Notes: generated by a model from the sequence alone, not told the origin. A stretch of DNA of 64,000 bases from Pseudomonas oryzihabitans (GCF_007665395.1 NZ_VDND01000003.1:310001-374000), one strand, 5' to 3'; shown: positions 39,003 to 47,301, counted from the stretch's first letter. Translations and numbers: made by a program.

Positions 39003-39105
39003 TCGATATCACTTGTGTATTTGTACTTCGATATTTCTGTGGGAGTGCTCATTTTCTTTTGTTTTAATCAGGTCTTTAGAATTTTAGTAATGGGGTATAG
39101 CGCCT

Positions 39106-40002
39106 TTAAAGTATATTAATTATTGAAAATAAAACCATGAGTATTTGGTCTTTTTTTTGTCTTCTTAGCCTTGAGAAATTTTTCAAGATAAAAGATTTTC
39201 TTATTTTGGTGCCTTCGTTGCCGCTCATGCTTGGGATGAGGTCGGGCTGGAATAATGTGGCTGTTTTCAGCACCTTTTTACTGTATATTCCTTCCCGGAT
39301 CTGCTTGATCCGCTTGCTAGCCGCTTTTATTCCTAGGTTGGCGCCAAGTGCATTGCTTTCATGCTGGCGATAATGTACAAAAGAGTCGTTTTTATCAATA
39401 AACCATTCTAAATTTTTAGATCTTGAGAAGGCGTATATTGTCCAGTCGTGGATATCTATGCTCAATATTTCATTGCGATAAATTTTGAAGAATTCTAAAA
39501 AGCGTTCTACTAAAAATTTGGATATCACGTATGTGCAACCAGGGCCAGCTGACTCAAATAGGTAGTCCCATTTCCGTTGAGGCTGTGATTTTTTTATAGC
39601 AACTCTACGGCCGTCTTCCCAGAATGCTGTTACATCGCTTGAGTATCCAAAGTATCCTCCATCTTTTATTTTTTCATGGGCAGTAATAAGCTTTTTCTCT
39701 GACCAAATGTCGTCTTGGTCTGAAAAGCAAAAGTAGTCGTACTGATGAATCGGTATATTTTCCAATAAGTAATAAAAGCTTTTGGCTGCGCTGCCAAAGC
39801 TTTTCTTTTCATTGAAAATGGTTATATTTTTTTGGGATTTTTGTATTTCGCTAACAATTCTTTCGGTATTGTCATCTGATCTGTCGATATTTATATATAT
39901 ATGTAGGTCGATACCTTCTTGTGAAATAATACTAGATATCTGTTCCGATATCCATTTTTCTCCATTCTTTGCTGCTAATAATATGGCAAATTTCGCACTC
40001 AT
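39106..40002 (-). CDS. GT2-family glycosyltransferase, DQDDIW type
   Basis: 298-residue cytoplasmic or membrane-associated glycosyltransferase of the GT-A fold. It has the N-terminal AILLAAKNGEKWISEQISSI segment, the DRSDDNT nucleotide-binding region (40-46) and the metal-binding motif FSDQDDIW at 93-100. This motif is common in transferases that add rhamnose or related deoxysugars to O-antigen-like chains, but the donor and acceptor cannot be read from sequence. The start overlaps the stop of the upstream glycosyltransferase as ATGA. AT-rich codon use throughout. Inferred job: building the glycan that the adjacent oligosaccharyltransferase puts on pilin. Confidence 0.82.
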   Translation of the reverse strand: MSAKFAILLAAKNGEKWISEQISSIISQEGIDLHIYINIDRSDDNTERIVSEIQKSQKNITIFNEKKSFGSAAKSFYYLLENIPIHQYDYFCFSDQDDIWSEKKLITAHEKIKDGGYFGYSSDVTAFWEDGRRVAIKKSQPQRKWDYLFESAGPGCTYVISKFLVERFLEFFKIYRNEILSIDIHDWTIYAFSRSKNLEWFIDKNDSFVHYRQHESNALGANLGIKAASKRIKQIREGIYSKKVLKTATLFQPDLIPSMSGNEGTKIRKSFILKNFSRLRRQKKDQILMVLFSIINIL

Positions 40003-40910
40003 TTTTTTTTGAGTCCGTGCAGTGTTTTAATTCCATCTAAGAACCCCTTGGCCCCAAATTTCAGGTATTTTTTTTTCTCTCTTTTATATAAAAAAAAGAA
40101 GACATGATGAAATATGCATGCAGCAATTTCCCTTAGGGCAATTGCGGTAGGTACGTGAGGTAGACCAAGTAGGATTATTGAGTTTCTAGCTCGGTAGTAT
40201 CTTCGTTCAGGAGAATGTATTGGGACGGTTAGCCCCAAAAAAATGTCGGAACTGTCCCCTATGGTATGAGTCATTTCACACCGTGTTGAGCTAAACAGAT
40301 GAAAGCCTTTGCTTTTTGCTCTCAAACACCATTCAGTATCTATGTAATCAATAAAAAGCGCTTCGTTCATCATCCCTACTGTATCGAAGACTTTTGTAGG
40401 AATTATTTTTCCGGATGATATTAGGAGGTCTACCTCTCTAGGCTTTGATGCTTTCTTTGCTTTTATTTTTTTTAATAATCCATATTTAGATATTTTGATG
40501 TGATGAGCGTATCGATTGTCATGTTGCTTTTCCTTGTACAGTGGAGCAATTGCAGCTACCTTGTAGTAAGGGGAAACGAGTCTTAGATCATCAAGCAAGC
40601 TGTCGAGGCTGCTTTTAGAGAGAAAACTGTCCTGGTCTAAGAATATGATGTGCTCAAAATTTTTGGTTTTTGCATATTCCACTCCTTGGTTTTGAGCTGC
40701 TGCTAGTCCTTCGTTATTCTTGTTTTCTATAATCGCAGCTCTATTGCTCTTGATAACTGGTTTTACTTTGCTTCCATTGTCAATAATGATCGTGTTAATT
40801 TCTGGATGATCGAGCTCAAGTAGTAATTTTTCTAGCTTAGGAATGTCTGGATTGTAGGTGGCTATAATTGCCAATATTCCGGATGGCTCTTTCTCGTCTA
40901 GCTGTTGCAC
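39999..40910 (-). CDS. GT2-family glycosyltransferase, rhamnosyltransferase-like
   Basis: 303-residue GT-A glycosyltransferase. It has ATYNP (17-21), IDNGS (43-47), the N-x-G-x-A-x-A-x-N block (NEGLAAAQNQG) and the metal motif LDQDS at 91-95, a pattern I associate with RfbF/WbbL-type rhamnosyltransferases. The start is GTG 40910: GAGGAAAT sits nine bases upstream, and it overlaps the tfpO-like gene by 13 bases. The C-terminus is strongly basic (RDIE-type membrane helix near FFFLYKREKKK), suggesting peripheral membrane contact. Sugar specificity is inferred, not shown. Confidence 0.82.
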   Translation of the reverse strand: MQQLDEKEPSGILAIIATYNPDIPKLEKLLLELDHPEINTIIIDNGSKVKPVIKSNRAAIIENKNNEGLAAAQNQGVEYAKTKNFEHIIFLDQDSFLSKSSLDSLLDDLRLVSPYYKVAAIAPLYKEKQHDNRYAHHIKISKYGLLKKIKAKKASKPREVDLLISSGKIIPTKVFDTVGMMNEALFIDYIDTEWCLRAKSKGFHLFSSTRCEMTHTIGDSSDIFLGLTVPIHSPERRYYRARNSIILLGLPHVPTAIALREIAACIFHHVFFFLYKREKKKYLKFGAKGFLDGIKTLHGLKKK

Positions 40911-42613
40911 GGTATTATTTCCTCAAGTTTATAAAGAGGCTCCTCGGATTTGTTTTTCTTAGCATACTCTATGTCCTGTTCGATAGTTCTTTGATCTTTT
41001 TTTGAAAAACCTTTTATGTCTTCGAGAAAGACGTCTTCGCTTTCGGTTGGGTATGCTCGATAGCGACTATTGATGACCCGCTTTGCGGAATCGTTCTCTT
41101 CCGCTATATAAAGTTCTAATGCCAGTTTATCAAGTAGGGTGTATGTGGGGAGAGATCTTGCCATTCGATAGATAAGGCAAAGGCGTAAGTTTCCACTAGC
41201 TACGGGTAGAAAATTTAGACTCGAAAGATCAGCCGAAAAGCTTAAAGCGGGATTGGCGGCGATGCGAGTAAAGTTCGCCGTTTTTTCTATGTTTGAAAGC
41301 TGGTCTGAAGACTTGTAAGTATTTTCTACTAAATAAGTATATTGAAATGATGTTATTGTTGCGAGTGTTAATAGCGATAGGCAGGCTCCGTATATCACCG
41401 TCTTGGTGATGGTTGTAAGTGGGATTTCAGTCCTTTTTAAACTAGAGGTGCTAATTATGGTGACTGCTAGTGCGAGAAAGTGAGTGTACCAAAGCGGATA
41501 CTCTAATAAGCTGTGTAATACTAAGGTGGCGATTGCAAGGGCTGAAAAATAATCTTTTTTATTGCTTTTTAGTGACATTATCAGTTGGGTGCCAATTATT
41601 ATCAGACCTGCCAGTGCTGGGATTGCGGTAATTCCTAGCTCGCTTAGCAGGTTTATCACTATGTTGTGGGAGTGGCTCCAGGTAATGTTTTGGGCCGCGC
41701 TAGGCGCTTTTAGCTGTTCTAAAAAACTATAGTGTGCATAGTTCCCCCATCCTGTTCCCCATGGAAGATTGTTCAATATTATGCTTAAGGACTTTTTCCA
41801 CTCGGCTATACGAATCGCGTCTCCGCCAGCAAGTCTCTTTATGCCTGTCTCTTGATTGGCAAATAGAGTTGCTAGTATTTGGCAGATTAATAAGACTGTT
41901 AGGGAGTAAAGTAGAGACTTCAGAAAGCGGCGTGAGTAGTCTGTTTGTAGTCCGATTCTAGAAAATATAACTATCAGGCATATCGAAGTTGCTAGATACA
42001 AAAAGATGGATCGGGATGCAGAGAACGCCAGCAAGGGCGCTATCAATATTAATACTGTAGATAGGATAGACCTGTTTTTTATAGTGCTCGCATTTGAGTA
42101 GATGTGTATTGCGGATAATAGCCCTATAAAGATGTAGGAGGTAAATAAATTTCTCTGTGCAATATTTCCATAAATGGTCGCGTTGGGATTGTTAGGTTCC
42201 CAAAAAACATATGGCTTCACCATTTCGGTGAGGTCGAAAAGCTGGATATAACCTGCGGCGCAACTGAGGATCGTGCCAGTGATTAATCCCCATAATATCG
42301 ACTCCCTTGAGTTGCTCTGGACGGTTGTCGATAAAAGAGTTGCGGCAAAAATGACTAGTACAGCCGAATAGGAGTATTCGTTTATCTGAGGATTTAATAG
42401 TATGGCGAATAATAAGTAAGCTAATAATAAAGATGTTGCGGAAATGTATAGTTTTTTGTTCTTATAGGTTGCGTATAGCGCTAGTCCAACGGAAAGCGAA
42501 AATGCCAGTATCTGGCTTGTAAAGTCCCCATCGGGATACAAGTGCACAGGATTTATGAAGGGTATTGAGACAATCCCGAAGGACAATAGGCTGATGGGTG
42601 TATACTTTTTCAT
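40898..42613 (-). CDS. PglL/TfpO-type pilin oligosaccharyltransferase
   Basis: 571-residue inner-membrane protein with about a dozen hydrophobic helices and a large soluble C-terminal region (after ~445). It carries the O-antigen-ligase (Wzy_C) core with WSHSHN at 312-317, plus the markers of the protein-ligase branch: GNIAQRN in the first half and HSLLEYPLWY at 367-376. This branch (Neisseria PglL, Pseudomonas TfpO/PilO) moves lipid-linked glycans to pilin. It begins 45 bases after pilA, separated by a terminator. Two glycosyltransferases follow in overlap. Being an ordinary O-antigen ligase (WaaL) is less likely because of the LEYPLWY motif and location. AT-rich, probably acquired by transfer. 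Confidence 0.85.
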   Translation of the reverse strand: MKKYTPISLLSFGIVSIPFINPVHLYPDGDFTSQILAFSLSVGLALYATYKNKKLYISATSLLLAYLLFAILLNPQINEYSYSAVLVIFAATLLSTTVQSNSRESILWGLITGTILSCAAGYIQLFDLTEMVKPYVFWEPNNPNATIYGNIAQRNLFTSYIFIGLLSAIHIYSNASTIKNRSILSTVLILIAPLLAFSASRSIFLYLATSICLIVIFSRIGLQTDYSRRFLKSLLYSLTVLLICQILATLFANQETGIKRLAGGDAIRIAEWKKSLSIILNNLPWGTGWGNYAHYSFLEQLKAPSAAQNITWSHSHNIVINLLSELGITAIPALAGLIIIGTQLIMSLKSNKKDYFSALAIATLVLHSLLEYPLWYTHFLALAVTIISTSSLKRTEIPLTTITKTVIYGACLSLLTLATITSFQYTYLVENTYKSSDQLSNIEKTANFTRIAANPALSFSADLSSLNFLPVASGNLRLCLIYRMARSLPTYTLLDKLALELYIAEENDSAKRVINSRYRAYPTESEDVFLEDIKGFSKKDQRTIEQDIEYAKKNKSEEPLYKLEEIIPCNS

Positions 42614-42621
42614 TGAATATT

Positions 42622-42646
42622 AAAAAAGGCCTTTCGGCCTTTTTTT
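42622..42646 (-). terminator. Terminator between pilA and tfpO-like gene
   Basis: On the minus strand AAAAAAGGCC, loop GAAA (a stable GNRA tetraloop), GGCCTTTTTT. It lies just after the pilA stop and only nine bases before the next start codon, so the glycosylation genes are probably read by read-through from pilA or from a separate promoter. Confidence 0.85.
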
Positions 42647-42657
42647 ATCTCTATTAA

Positions 42658-43092
42658 TTAGCCGCGACATTCGGAAGGAACATATTTCGCTTTTGTGGCG
42701 TCGCTAACTGCGCAAACCCACGTAATCGCACCCGGCGGAACAGTTCCCGAGCTCAAAGCTGCACCACTAGATTTAGGTGTCAGGGTCAAAGTGACGTTTC
42801 CTGCGCGAGAGGTAGTAACAATACTAATAATGCCTGTATCACTTGCAACAGAAACAGAGCTGACATTAGTAGTTGCTGGCGGAGCCGACCAGCCCTGTGC
42901 CAAACTAGAAGCGCCATTTGCGGCATTCTCAGCTACTGCAAGCCTAGCGGGCGAAGCCAGACTAAGGCCTTCAGAGACCCTAGCGCGAACTGTGTAGTCT
43001 TGGTAGGCAGGAATTGCCACCGCCGCCAAGATACCAATGATCGCCACCACGATCATCAGTTCGATCAAGGTAAAGCCTTTTTGAGCATTCAT
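42658..43092 (-). CDS. pilA: Major type IVa pilin PilA
   Basis: 144-residue prepilin with leader MNAQKG and class III cleavage site before [14 protein letters not shown] (+5 glutamate present). The helix is followed by a globular domain and a C-terminal disulphide loop between C127 and C142, with only RG after the second cysteine. Residues 58-80 are rich in Ser, Ala, Thr and Pro ([16 protein letters not shown]), resembling acceptor regions of PglL-type systems. Divergent from pilB, with a sigma-54 promoter upstream. The classic glycosylated C-terminal serine of P. aeruginosa 1244 pilin is absent. Confidence 0.97.
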   Translation of the reverse strand: MNAQKGFTLIELMIVVAIIGILAAVAIPAYQDYTVRARVSEGLSLASPARLAVAENAANGASSLAQGWSAPPATTNVSSVSVASDTGIISIVTTSRAGNVTLTLTPKSSGAALSSGTVPPGAITWVCAVSDATKAKYVPSECRG

Positions 43093-43139
43093 TCCAAATC
43101 TCCAAGGTTGCGTCAGGCCAACGTGCCTGTCAGGGGTAT

Positions 43140-43156
43140 AGCATAGGCCGTGCCAA
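43140..43156 (-). promoter_or_regulatory. Sigma-54 promoter of pilA
   Basis: On the minus strand TTGGCACG-GCCT-ATGCT, a close match to the RpoN consensus (TGGCACG-N4-TTGCA) with the GG and GC at the -24/-12 spacing. The expected start point gives a leader of roughly 36 bases. pilA is a known RpoN/PilR target. Confidence 0.85.
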
Positions 43157-43216
43157 AGAAAAGTGCCTACTGCACCACGTTTTCTCTGTCGATGCCGTCA
43201 ATAAAGGGGCAGGTCA

Positions 43217-43231
43217 TGACAAAAAATGTCA
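43217..43231. promoter_or_regulatory. Putative PilR binding site upstream of pilA
   Basis: Inverted repeat TGACA-AAAAA-TGTCA, centred about 95 bases upstream of the inferred pilA start point, with two further TGAC elements nearby on the same strand. P. aeruginosa PilR binds TGTC-containing repeats in the -80 to -120 region, so the position fits. Confidence 0.55.
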
Positions 43232-43306
43232 GTGGTCTGGCGTCATTTTGCGGGCGGGGCAGGGGGGTGCTATAAGGCCAGCTAACGCAGGCTTGGGTGA
43301 TCGACG

Positions 43307-45001
43307 ATGAATGAGACGGTGATGCTGTCGGGACTAGCGCGGCAACTGGTGGATGCGCAGTTGCTGGCGGAGTCGGCTGCCCAGCAGGCGGTGGTCAAGG
43401 CCAAGCAGGCCAAGGTGCCGCTGGTGACCTATCTCGTACAGCAGCGCCTGGTGCAGAGCCGGCCCTTGGCGGAGCTAGCTGCTCAGGAGTTCGGCGTACC
43501 CTTTCTCGATCTGGCGGCCATCGACAAGGAGCAGTTGCCCAAGGATATCGTCAACGAGAAGCTGATGCAGCAGCATCACTTCTTGCCCCTCAGCAAGAGG
43601 GGAAACAAGCTCTTCATCGCCCTGTCCGATCCGACCAACCAGCAGGCCATCAACGATGTGTCCTTTGGCAGCAAGCTGGCGGTCGAGGTGGTACTGGTCG
43701 AAGATGACAAGTTGCACCAGGCTATCGAGCGCTATCTGGATACCGGCACGGGTGGCCTGGATCTGGGTGATATTGATCTCGATCTGGAAACCGACGGTGG
43801 TGAGCGGCCCCAGGAAGCGGTGGCCGGGACCGATGCCGACGATGCGCCGGTGGTGAAGTTCGTCAACAAGATGCTGCTCGACGCCATCAAGAAGGGCTCG
43901 TCCGACCTGCATTTCGAGCCCTATGAAAAGATGTATCGGGTGCGTTTTCGTACCGATGGCATCCTGCACGAGGCGGCGCGGCCACCGGTGCAACTGGTGT
44001 CGCGCATCTCGGCGCGACTCAAGGTGATGTCCAATATGGATATTTCGGAGCGCCGTAAGCCCCAGGATGGACGGGTCAAGCTCAAGGTGTCCAAGACCAA
44101 GTCCATCGACTTTCGGGTCAATACCCTGCCCACCCTGTGGGGCGAGAAGATCGTGATGCGGATCCTGGACTCGTCCAGCGCCCAGATGGGCATCGACGCC
44201 CTGGGCTACGAGGATGTGCAGAAAGAGCTTTACCTGCAGGCGCTCAAGCAGCCGCAGGGCATGATCCTGGTGACCGGGCCGACCGGTTCGGGCAAGACGG
44301 TATCCCTCTATACCGGCCTGAATATCCTCAATACCGAGGACATCAATATTTCCACCGCGGAAGACCCGGTGGAGATCAACCTGGAAGGCATCAACCAGGT
44401 CAACGTCAATCCGCGCCAGGGGCTCGACTTCTCCCAGGCGCTGCGCGCGTTCCTGCGTCAGGATCCGGACGTGATCATGGTGGGTGAGATCCGTGACCTG
44501 GAAACGGCGGAGATCGCCATCAAGGCGGCCCAGACCGGCCACATGGTGATGTCGACCCTGCACACGAACAGCGCCGCGGAAACCCTGACCCGCCTGCGCA
44601 ACATGGGGGTGCCCGCCTTCAACCTGGCCACCTCGGTCAACCTGATCATCGCCCAGCGCCTGGCACGCAAGCTGTGCAACAAGTGCAAGAGGGTCCATGA
44701 GGTACCCCATGAGGCACTGCTGGCCGAGGGGTTCCGCGCGGAAGAGATCGGCAGCTTCACCCTGTACCAGGCCATCGGCTGCGAGGAGTGCAACGCCGGT
44801 TATCGCGGGCGGGTAGGCATCTACGAGGTAGTGAAGATCACCCCGGCGTTGCAGCAGATGATCATGGAGGAGGGCAACTCCATCGAGATCGCGGCGCGGA
44901 TGCGCACCGAGGGCTTCAACGATCTGCGGCGGTCCGGACTGGTCAAGGCCATGCAAGGGATCACCAGTCTGGAAGAGATCAATCGGGTGACCAAGGACTG
45001 A
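43307..45001 (+). CDS. pilB: Type IV pilus assembly ATPase PilB
   Basis: Hexameric cytoplasmic ATPase that drives pilus extension. The 564-residue protein has an N-terminal MshEN-like region (to ~145), then the secretion ATPase domain with Walker A GPTGSGKT (324-331), Asp box, Walker B (VIMVGEIRD), the His box and the tetracysteine zinc site (CNKC ... CEEC). ATG 43307 matches the known PilB N-terminus (MN-x3-LSGL-RQLV). The ribosome binding site is weak. It is divergent from pilA and heads pilB-pilC-pilD-coaE-yacG. Confidence 0.97.
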   Translation: MNETVMLSGLARQLVDAQLLAESAAQQAVVKAKQAKVPLVTYLVQQRLVQSRPLAELAAQEFGVPFLDLAAIDKEQLPKDIVNEKLMQQHHFLPLSKRGNKLFIALSDPTNQQAINDVSFGSKLAVEVVLVEDDKLHQAIERYLDTGTGGLDLGDIDLDLETDGGERPQEAVAGTDADDAPVVKFVNKMLLDAIKKGSSDLHFEPYEKMYRVRFRTDGILHEAARPPVQLVSRISARLKVMSNMDISERRKPQDGRVKLKVSKTKSIDFRVNTLPTLWGEKIVMRILDSSSAQMGIDALGYEDVQKELYLQALKQPQGMILVTGPTGSGKTVSLYTGLNILNTEDINISTAEDPVEINLEGINQVNVNPRQGLDFSQALRAFLRQDPDVIMVGEIRDLETAEIAIKAAQTGHMVMSTLHTNSAAETLTRLRNMGVPAFNLATSVNLIIAQRLARKLCNKCKRVHEVPHEALLAEGFRAEEIGSFTLYQAIGCEECNAGYRGRVGIYEVVKITPALQQMIMEEGNSIEIAARMRTEGFNDLRRSGLVKAMQGITSLEEINRVTKD

Positions 45002-45019
45002 CGGTTGCCCTCACCCTAG

Positions 45020-45040
45020 CCCTCTCCCGGAGGGAGAGGG
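45020..45040. repeat. REP-like palindrome between pilB and pilC
   Basis: CCCTCTCCC / GGGAGAGGG with a three-base loop, inside a CCTCACCCTAGCCCTCTCC context of a type widely dispersed in proteobacterial intergenic regions. No second copy was spotted in this window. The rest of the 210-base gap holds no gene. Confidence 0.6.
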
Positions 45041-45211
45041 GACTGGGGCGGAGTGTTGGGTCAGCTCCCGGTTGTAGGCTGAGGGCTATTCTAAACGGCG
45101 GCGCCTGGCCTCTCTGGCGCGATGCTTGCCTGGATAGAGGCAACCGCTTTGCAAAGAGCATTCTTTTGACGGGTCCGCCATGTCGGGCCGAGTCTTTGAC
45201 GAGTCGAGGCC

Positions 45212-46429
45212 ATGGCCGATAAAGCTATCAAGATGGGCAACTTCACCTGGGAGGGAACCGATCGCAAGGGGACCAAGGTGAAGGGTGAGATGGCCGGATT
45301 GAATCCGGCGCTGATCAAGGCGCAGTTGCGCAAGCAGGGCATCAATCCGACCCGGGTGCGCAAGAAGTCGGTGTCGCTGTTTGGCAAGGGCAAGAAGATC
45401 AAGCCCCTGGATATCGCCCTGTTCACCCGGCAGCTGGCGACCATGATGGGCGCAGGCGTACCGCTGTTGCAGGCCTTCGATATCATCGGTGAAGGCTTTG
45501 ATAATCCCAACATGCGCAAGCTGGTGGACGACATCAAGCAGGATGTCGCCGCGGGTAACAGCCTGGCTAATTCCCTGCGCAAGCAGCCGCAGTACTTCGA
45601 TGATCTCTATTGCAACCTGGTGGATGCCGGTGAGCAGTCCGGTGCGCTGGAAACCCTCTTGGATAGGGTCGCCACCTACAAGGAAAAGACCGAGGCGCTG
45701 AAGAAGAAGATCAAGAAGGCCATGACCTATCCGGCGGCGGTCATTATCGTGGCGGTAATCGTCTCGGCCATCCTGTTGATCAAGGTGGTACCGCAATTCC
45801 AGTCGGTATTCGAAGGCTTCGGTGCCCAATTGCCGGCATTCACACTGATGGTCATCGCCATTTCCGAAGTCTTGCAGGAGTGGTGGTTGCTGGTGCTCGG
45901 TGGCTTGTTCGTCCTGGGCTTCGCCTTGCGGCATTTCCACAAGAAGTCCGAGAAATTTCGCGATGCCACGGACCGTATGCTGCTGAAGATTCCCTTGATC
46001 GGTTCCATCCTCTACAAGTCGGCCATTGCCCGTTATGCCCGGACGCTGGCCACTACCTTCGCTGCCGGCGTCCCGCTGGTGGATGCGCTCGATTCGGTCG
46101 CTGGGGCGGCCGGCAATGTGGTGTTCCGCAATGCCGTAGAGAAGATCAAGGGTGATGTGTCCACCGGCATGCAGCTCAACTTTTCCATGCGTACCACCGG
46201 GGTGTTCTCCTCCCTGGCCATTCAGATGACCGCCATCGGGGAGGAATCGGGCTCGCTGGACGAGATGCTGTCCAAGGTCGCGACCTTCTATGAGGACGAG
46301 GTCGACAACATGGTCGACAACCTCACCACCCTGATGGAGCCGATGATCATGGCCGTACTCGGGGTATTGGTGGGCGGCCTGATCATCGCCATGTACCTGC
46401 CGATCTTCCAACTCGGCTCGGTGGTCTGA
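45212..46429 (+). CDS. pilC: Type IV pilus inner-membrane platform PilC
   Basis: 405-residue polytopic platform protein that links PilB/PilT to the growing fibre. It has two T2SF domains (about 70-195 and 272-395) with conserved FTRQLATMMGAGVPLLQA and YARTLATTFAAGVPLVDAL blocks and three membrane helices (about 172-195, 225-245, 378-400). ATG 45212 follows gagtcgagg. A 210-base gap separates it from pilB, and its stop overlaps the pilD start by one base. Confidence 0.97.
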   Translation: MADKAIKMGNFTWEGTDRKGTKVKGEMAGLNPALIKAQLRKQGINPTRVRKKSVSLFGKGKKIKPLDIALFTRQLATMMGAGVPLLQAFDIIGEGFDNPNMRKLVDDIKQDVAAGNSLANSLRKQPQYFDDLYCNLVDAGEQSGALETLLDRVATYKEKTEALKKKIKKAMTYPAAVIIVAVIVSAILLIKVVPQFQSVFEGFGAQLPAFTLMVIAISEVLQEWWLLVLGGLFVLGFALRHFHKKSEKFRDATDRMLLKIPLIGSILYKSAIARYARTLATTFAAGVPLVDALDSVAGAAGNVVFRNAVEKIKGDVSTGMQLNFSMRTTGVFSSLAIQMTAIGEESGSLDEMLSKVATFYEDEVDNMVDNLTTLMEPMIMAVLGVLVGGLIIAMYLPIFQLGSVV

Positions 46430-47301
46430 TGGCACTGCTGGAATTCCTGGCCGGCGCGCCGCTGGCCGCGACGCTGTGCGCGCTACTCCTGGGGTTGCTA
46501 GTGGGCAGCTTTCTCAACGTGGTGGTCTATCGGCTGCCGGTGATGCTTAGGCGTGAGTGGCAGGCGGAGGCGCGTGAGGTGCTGGAGCTGCCACCCGAGC
46601 CGGCTGGAGCGCCTTTCAATCTGGCGCGCCCCGCCTCGCGGTGCCCTCATTGCCAGCGCGCCGTGCGGCCCTGGGAGAACGTGCCGGTTGTCAGCTATCT
46701 GTTCCTGCGCGGTCGTTGCAAGGGTTGCCAGGGGGCGATCAGCGCGCGCTATCCGCTGGTGGAGCTGGCCTGCGGCCTGTTGTCGGCCTGGGTCATCTGG
46801 CATCTGGGTGTGACCTGGCAGGGCGGGGCCTTCTTGCTGCTGACCTGGGGCCTGCTGGCGGCCAGTCTGATCGATGCCGATCATCAGCTGCTGCCGGATG
46901 TCATCGTCCTGCCGCTGCTCTGGCTGGGCCTGGTCGTCAACCAGTTCGGCCTGTTCACCAACCTGGGTGATGCGGTCTGGGGCGCCGTGGCGGGTTACCT
47001 GAGTCTCTGGCTGGTGTTCCAGCTGTTCCGCCTGGTGACCGGCAAGGAGGGCATGGGCTATGGCGACTTCAAGTTGCTGGCCTTGCTCGGGGCCTGGGGT
47101 GGTTGGCAGATCCTGCCGCTGACCATCCTGCTGTCGTCGCTCGTGGGGGCCATTCTCGGCATCATCACCCTGCGATTGCGGCGGGCGGAAACCAGTACGC
47201 CCTTGCCCTTCGGTCCCTATCTGGCCGTGGCGGGGTGGATTGCCTTGCTCTGGGGTGATCAAATAACCGGCCTGTACCTGAACTTCGCCGGATTCCGATG
47301 A
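46429..47301 (+). CDS. pilD: Prepilin peptidase / N-methyltransferase PilD
   Basis: Inner-membrane aspartyl protease that cleaves type IV prepilin leaders and methylates the new N-terminus; all pilins in this window are substrates. The 290-residue protein has catalytic aspartates D149 ([11 protein letters not shown]) and D213 (GYGDFKL) and the cytoplasmic tetracysteine zinc site C72, C75, C97, C100. These are the same positions as the known P. aeruginosa residues. It overlaps pilC by one base and coaE by four. Confidence 0.98.
   Translation: MALLEFLAGAPLAATLCALLLGLLVGSFLNVVVYRLPVMLRREWQAEAREVLELPPEPAGAPFNLARPASRCPHCQRAVRPWENVPVVSYLFLRGRCKGCQGAISARYPLVELACGLLSAWVIWHLGVTWQGGAFLLLTWGLLAASLIDADHQLLPDVIVLPLLWLGLVVNQFGLFTNLGDAVWGAVAGYLSLWLVFQLFRLVTGKEGMGYGDFKLLALLGAWGGWQILPLTILLSSLVGAILGIITLRLRRAETSTPLPFGPYLAVAGWIALLWGDQITGLYLNFAGFR

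Larger units (their letters stand above)
39003..42657. other. AT-rich island (pilin glycosylation cassette)
   Basis: From just after the SDR stop to the pilA stop the base composition drops sharply: the 60-base line at 39661-39720 has 21 G/C, whereas neighbouring genes are around two thirds G/C. It holds three genes on the minus strand in the order tfpO-like, GT2, GT2, read away from pilA. No transposase, integrase or flanking repeat was seen. The gap 39003-39105 holds no gene. Inferred to be horizontally acquired, probably by homologous exchange through the flanking pil and tRNA-Thr regions. Confidence 0.8.

Noticed and set aside
40898..42613. WaaL lipopolysaccharide ligase call for the 571-residue membrane protein
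   Set aside because: The LEYPLWY and GNIAQRN motifs and the position next to pilA favour the protein-ligase branch, though only a profile search would settle it.
44979..45222. CRISPR-like repeats around the palindromic stretch after pilB
   Set aside because: Only one palindrome is present and there are no regularly spaced repeats.
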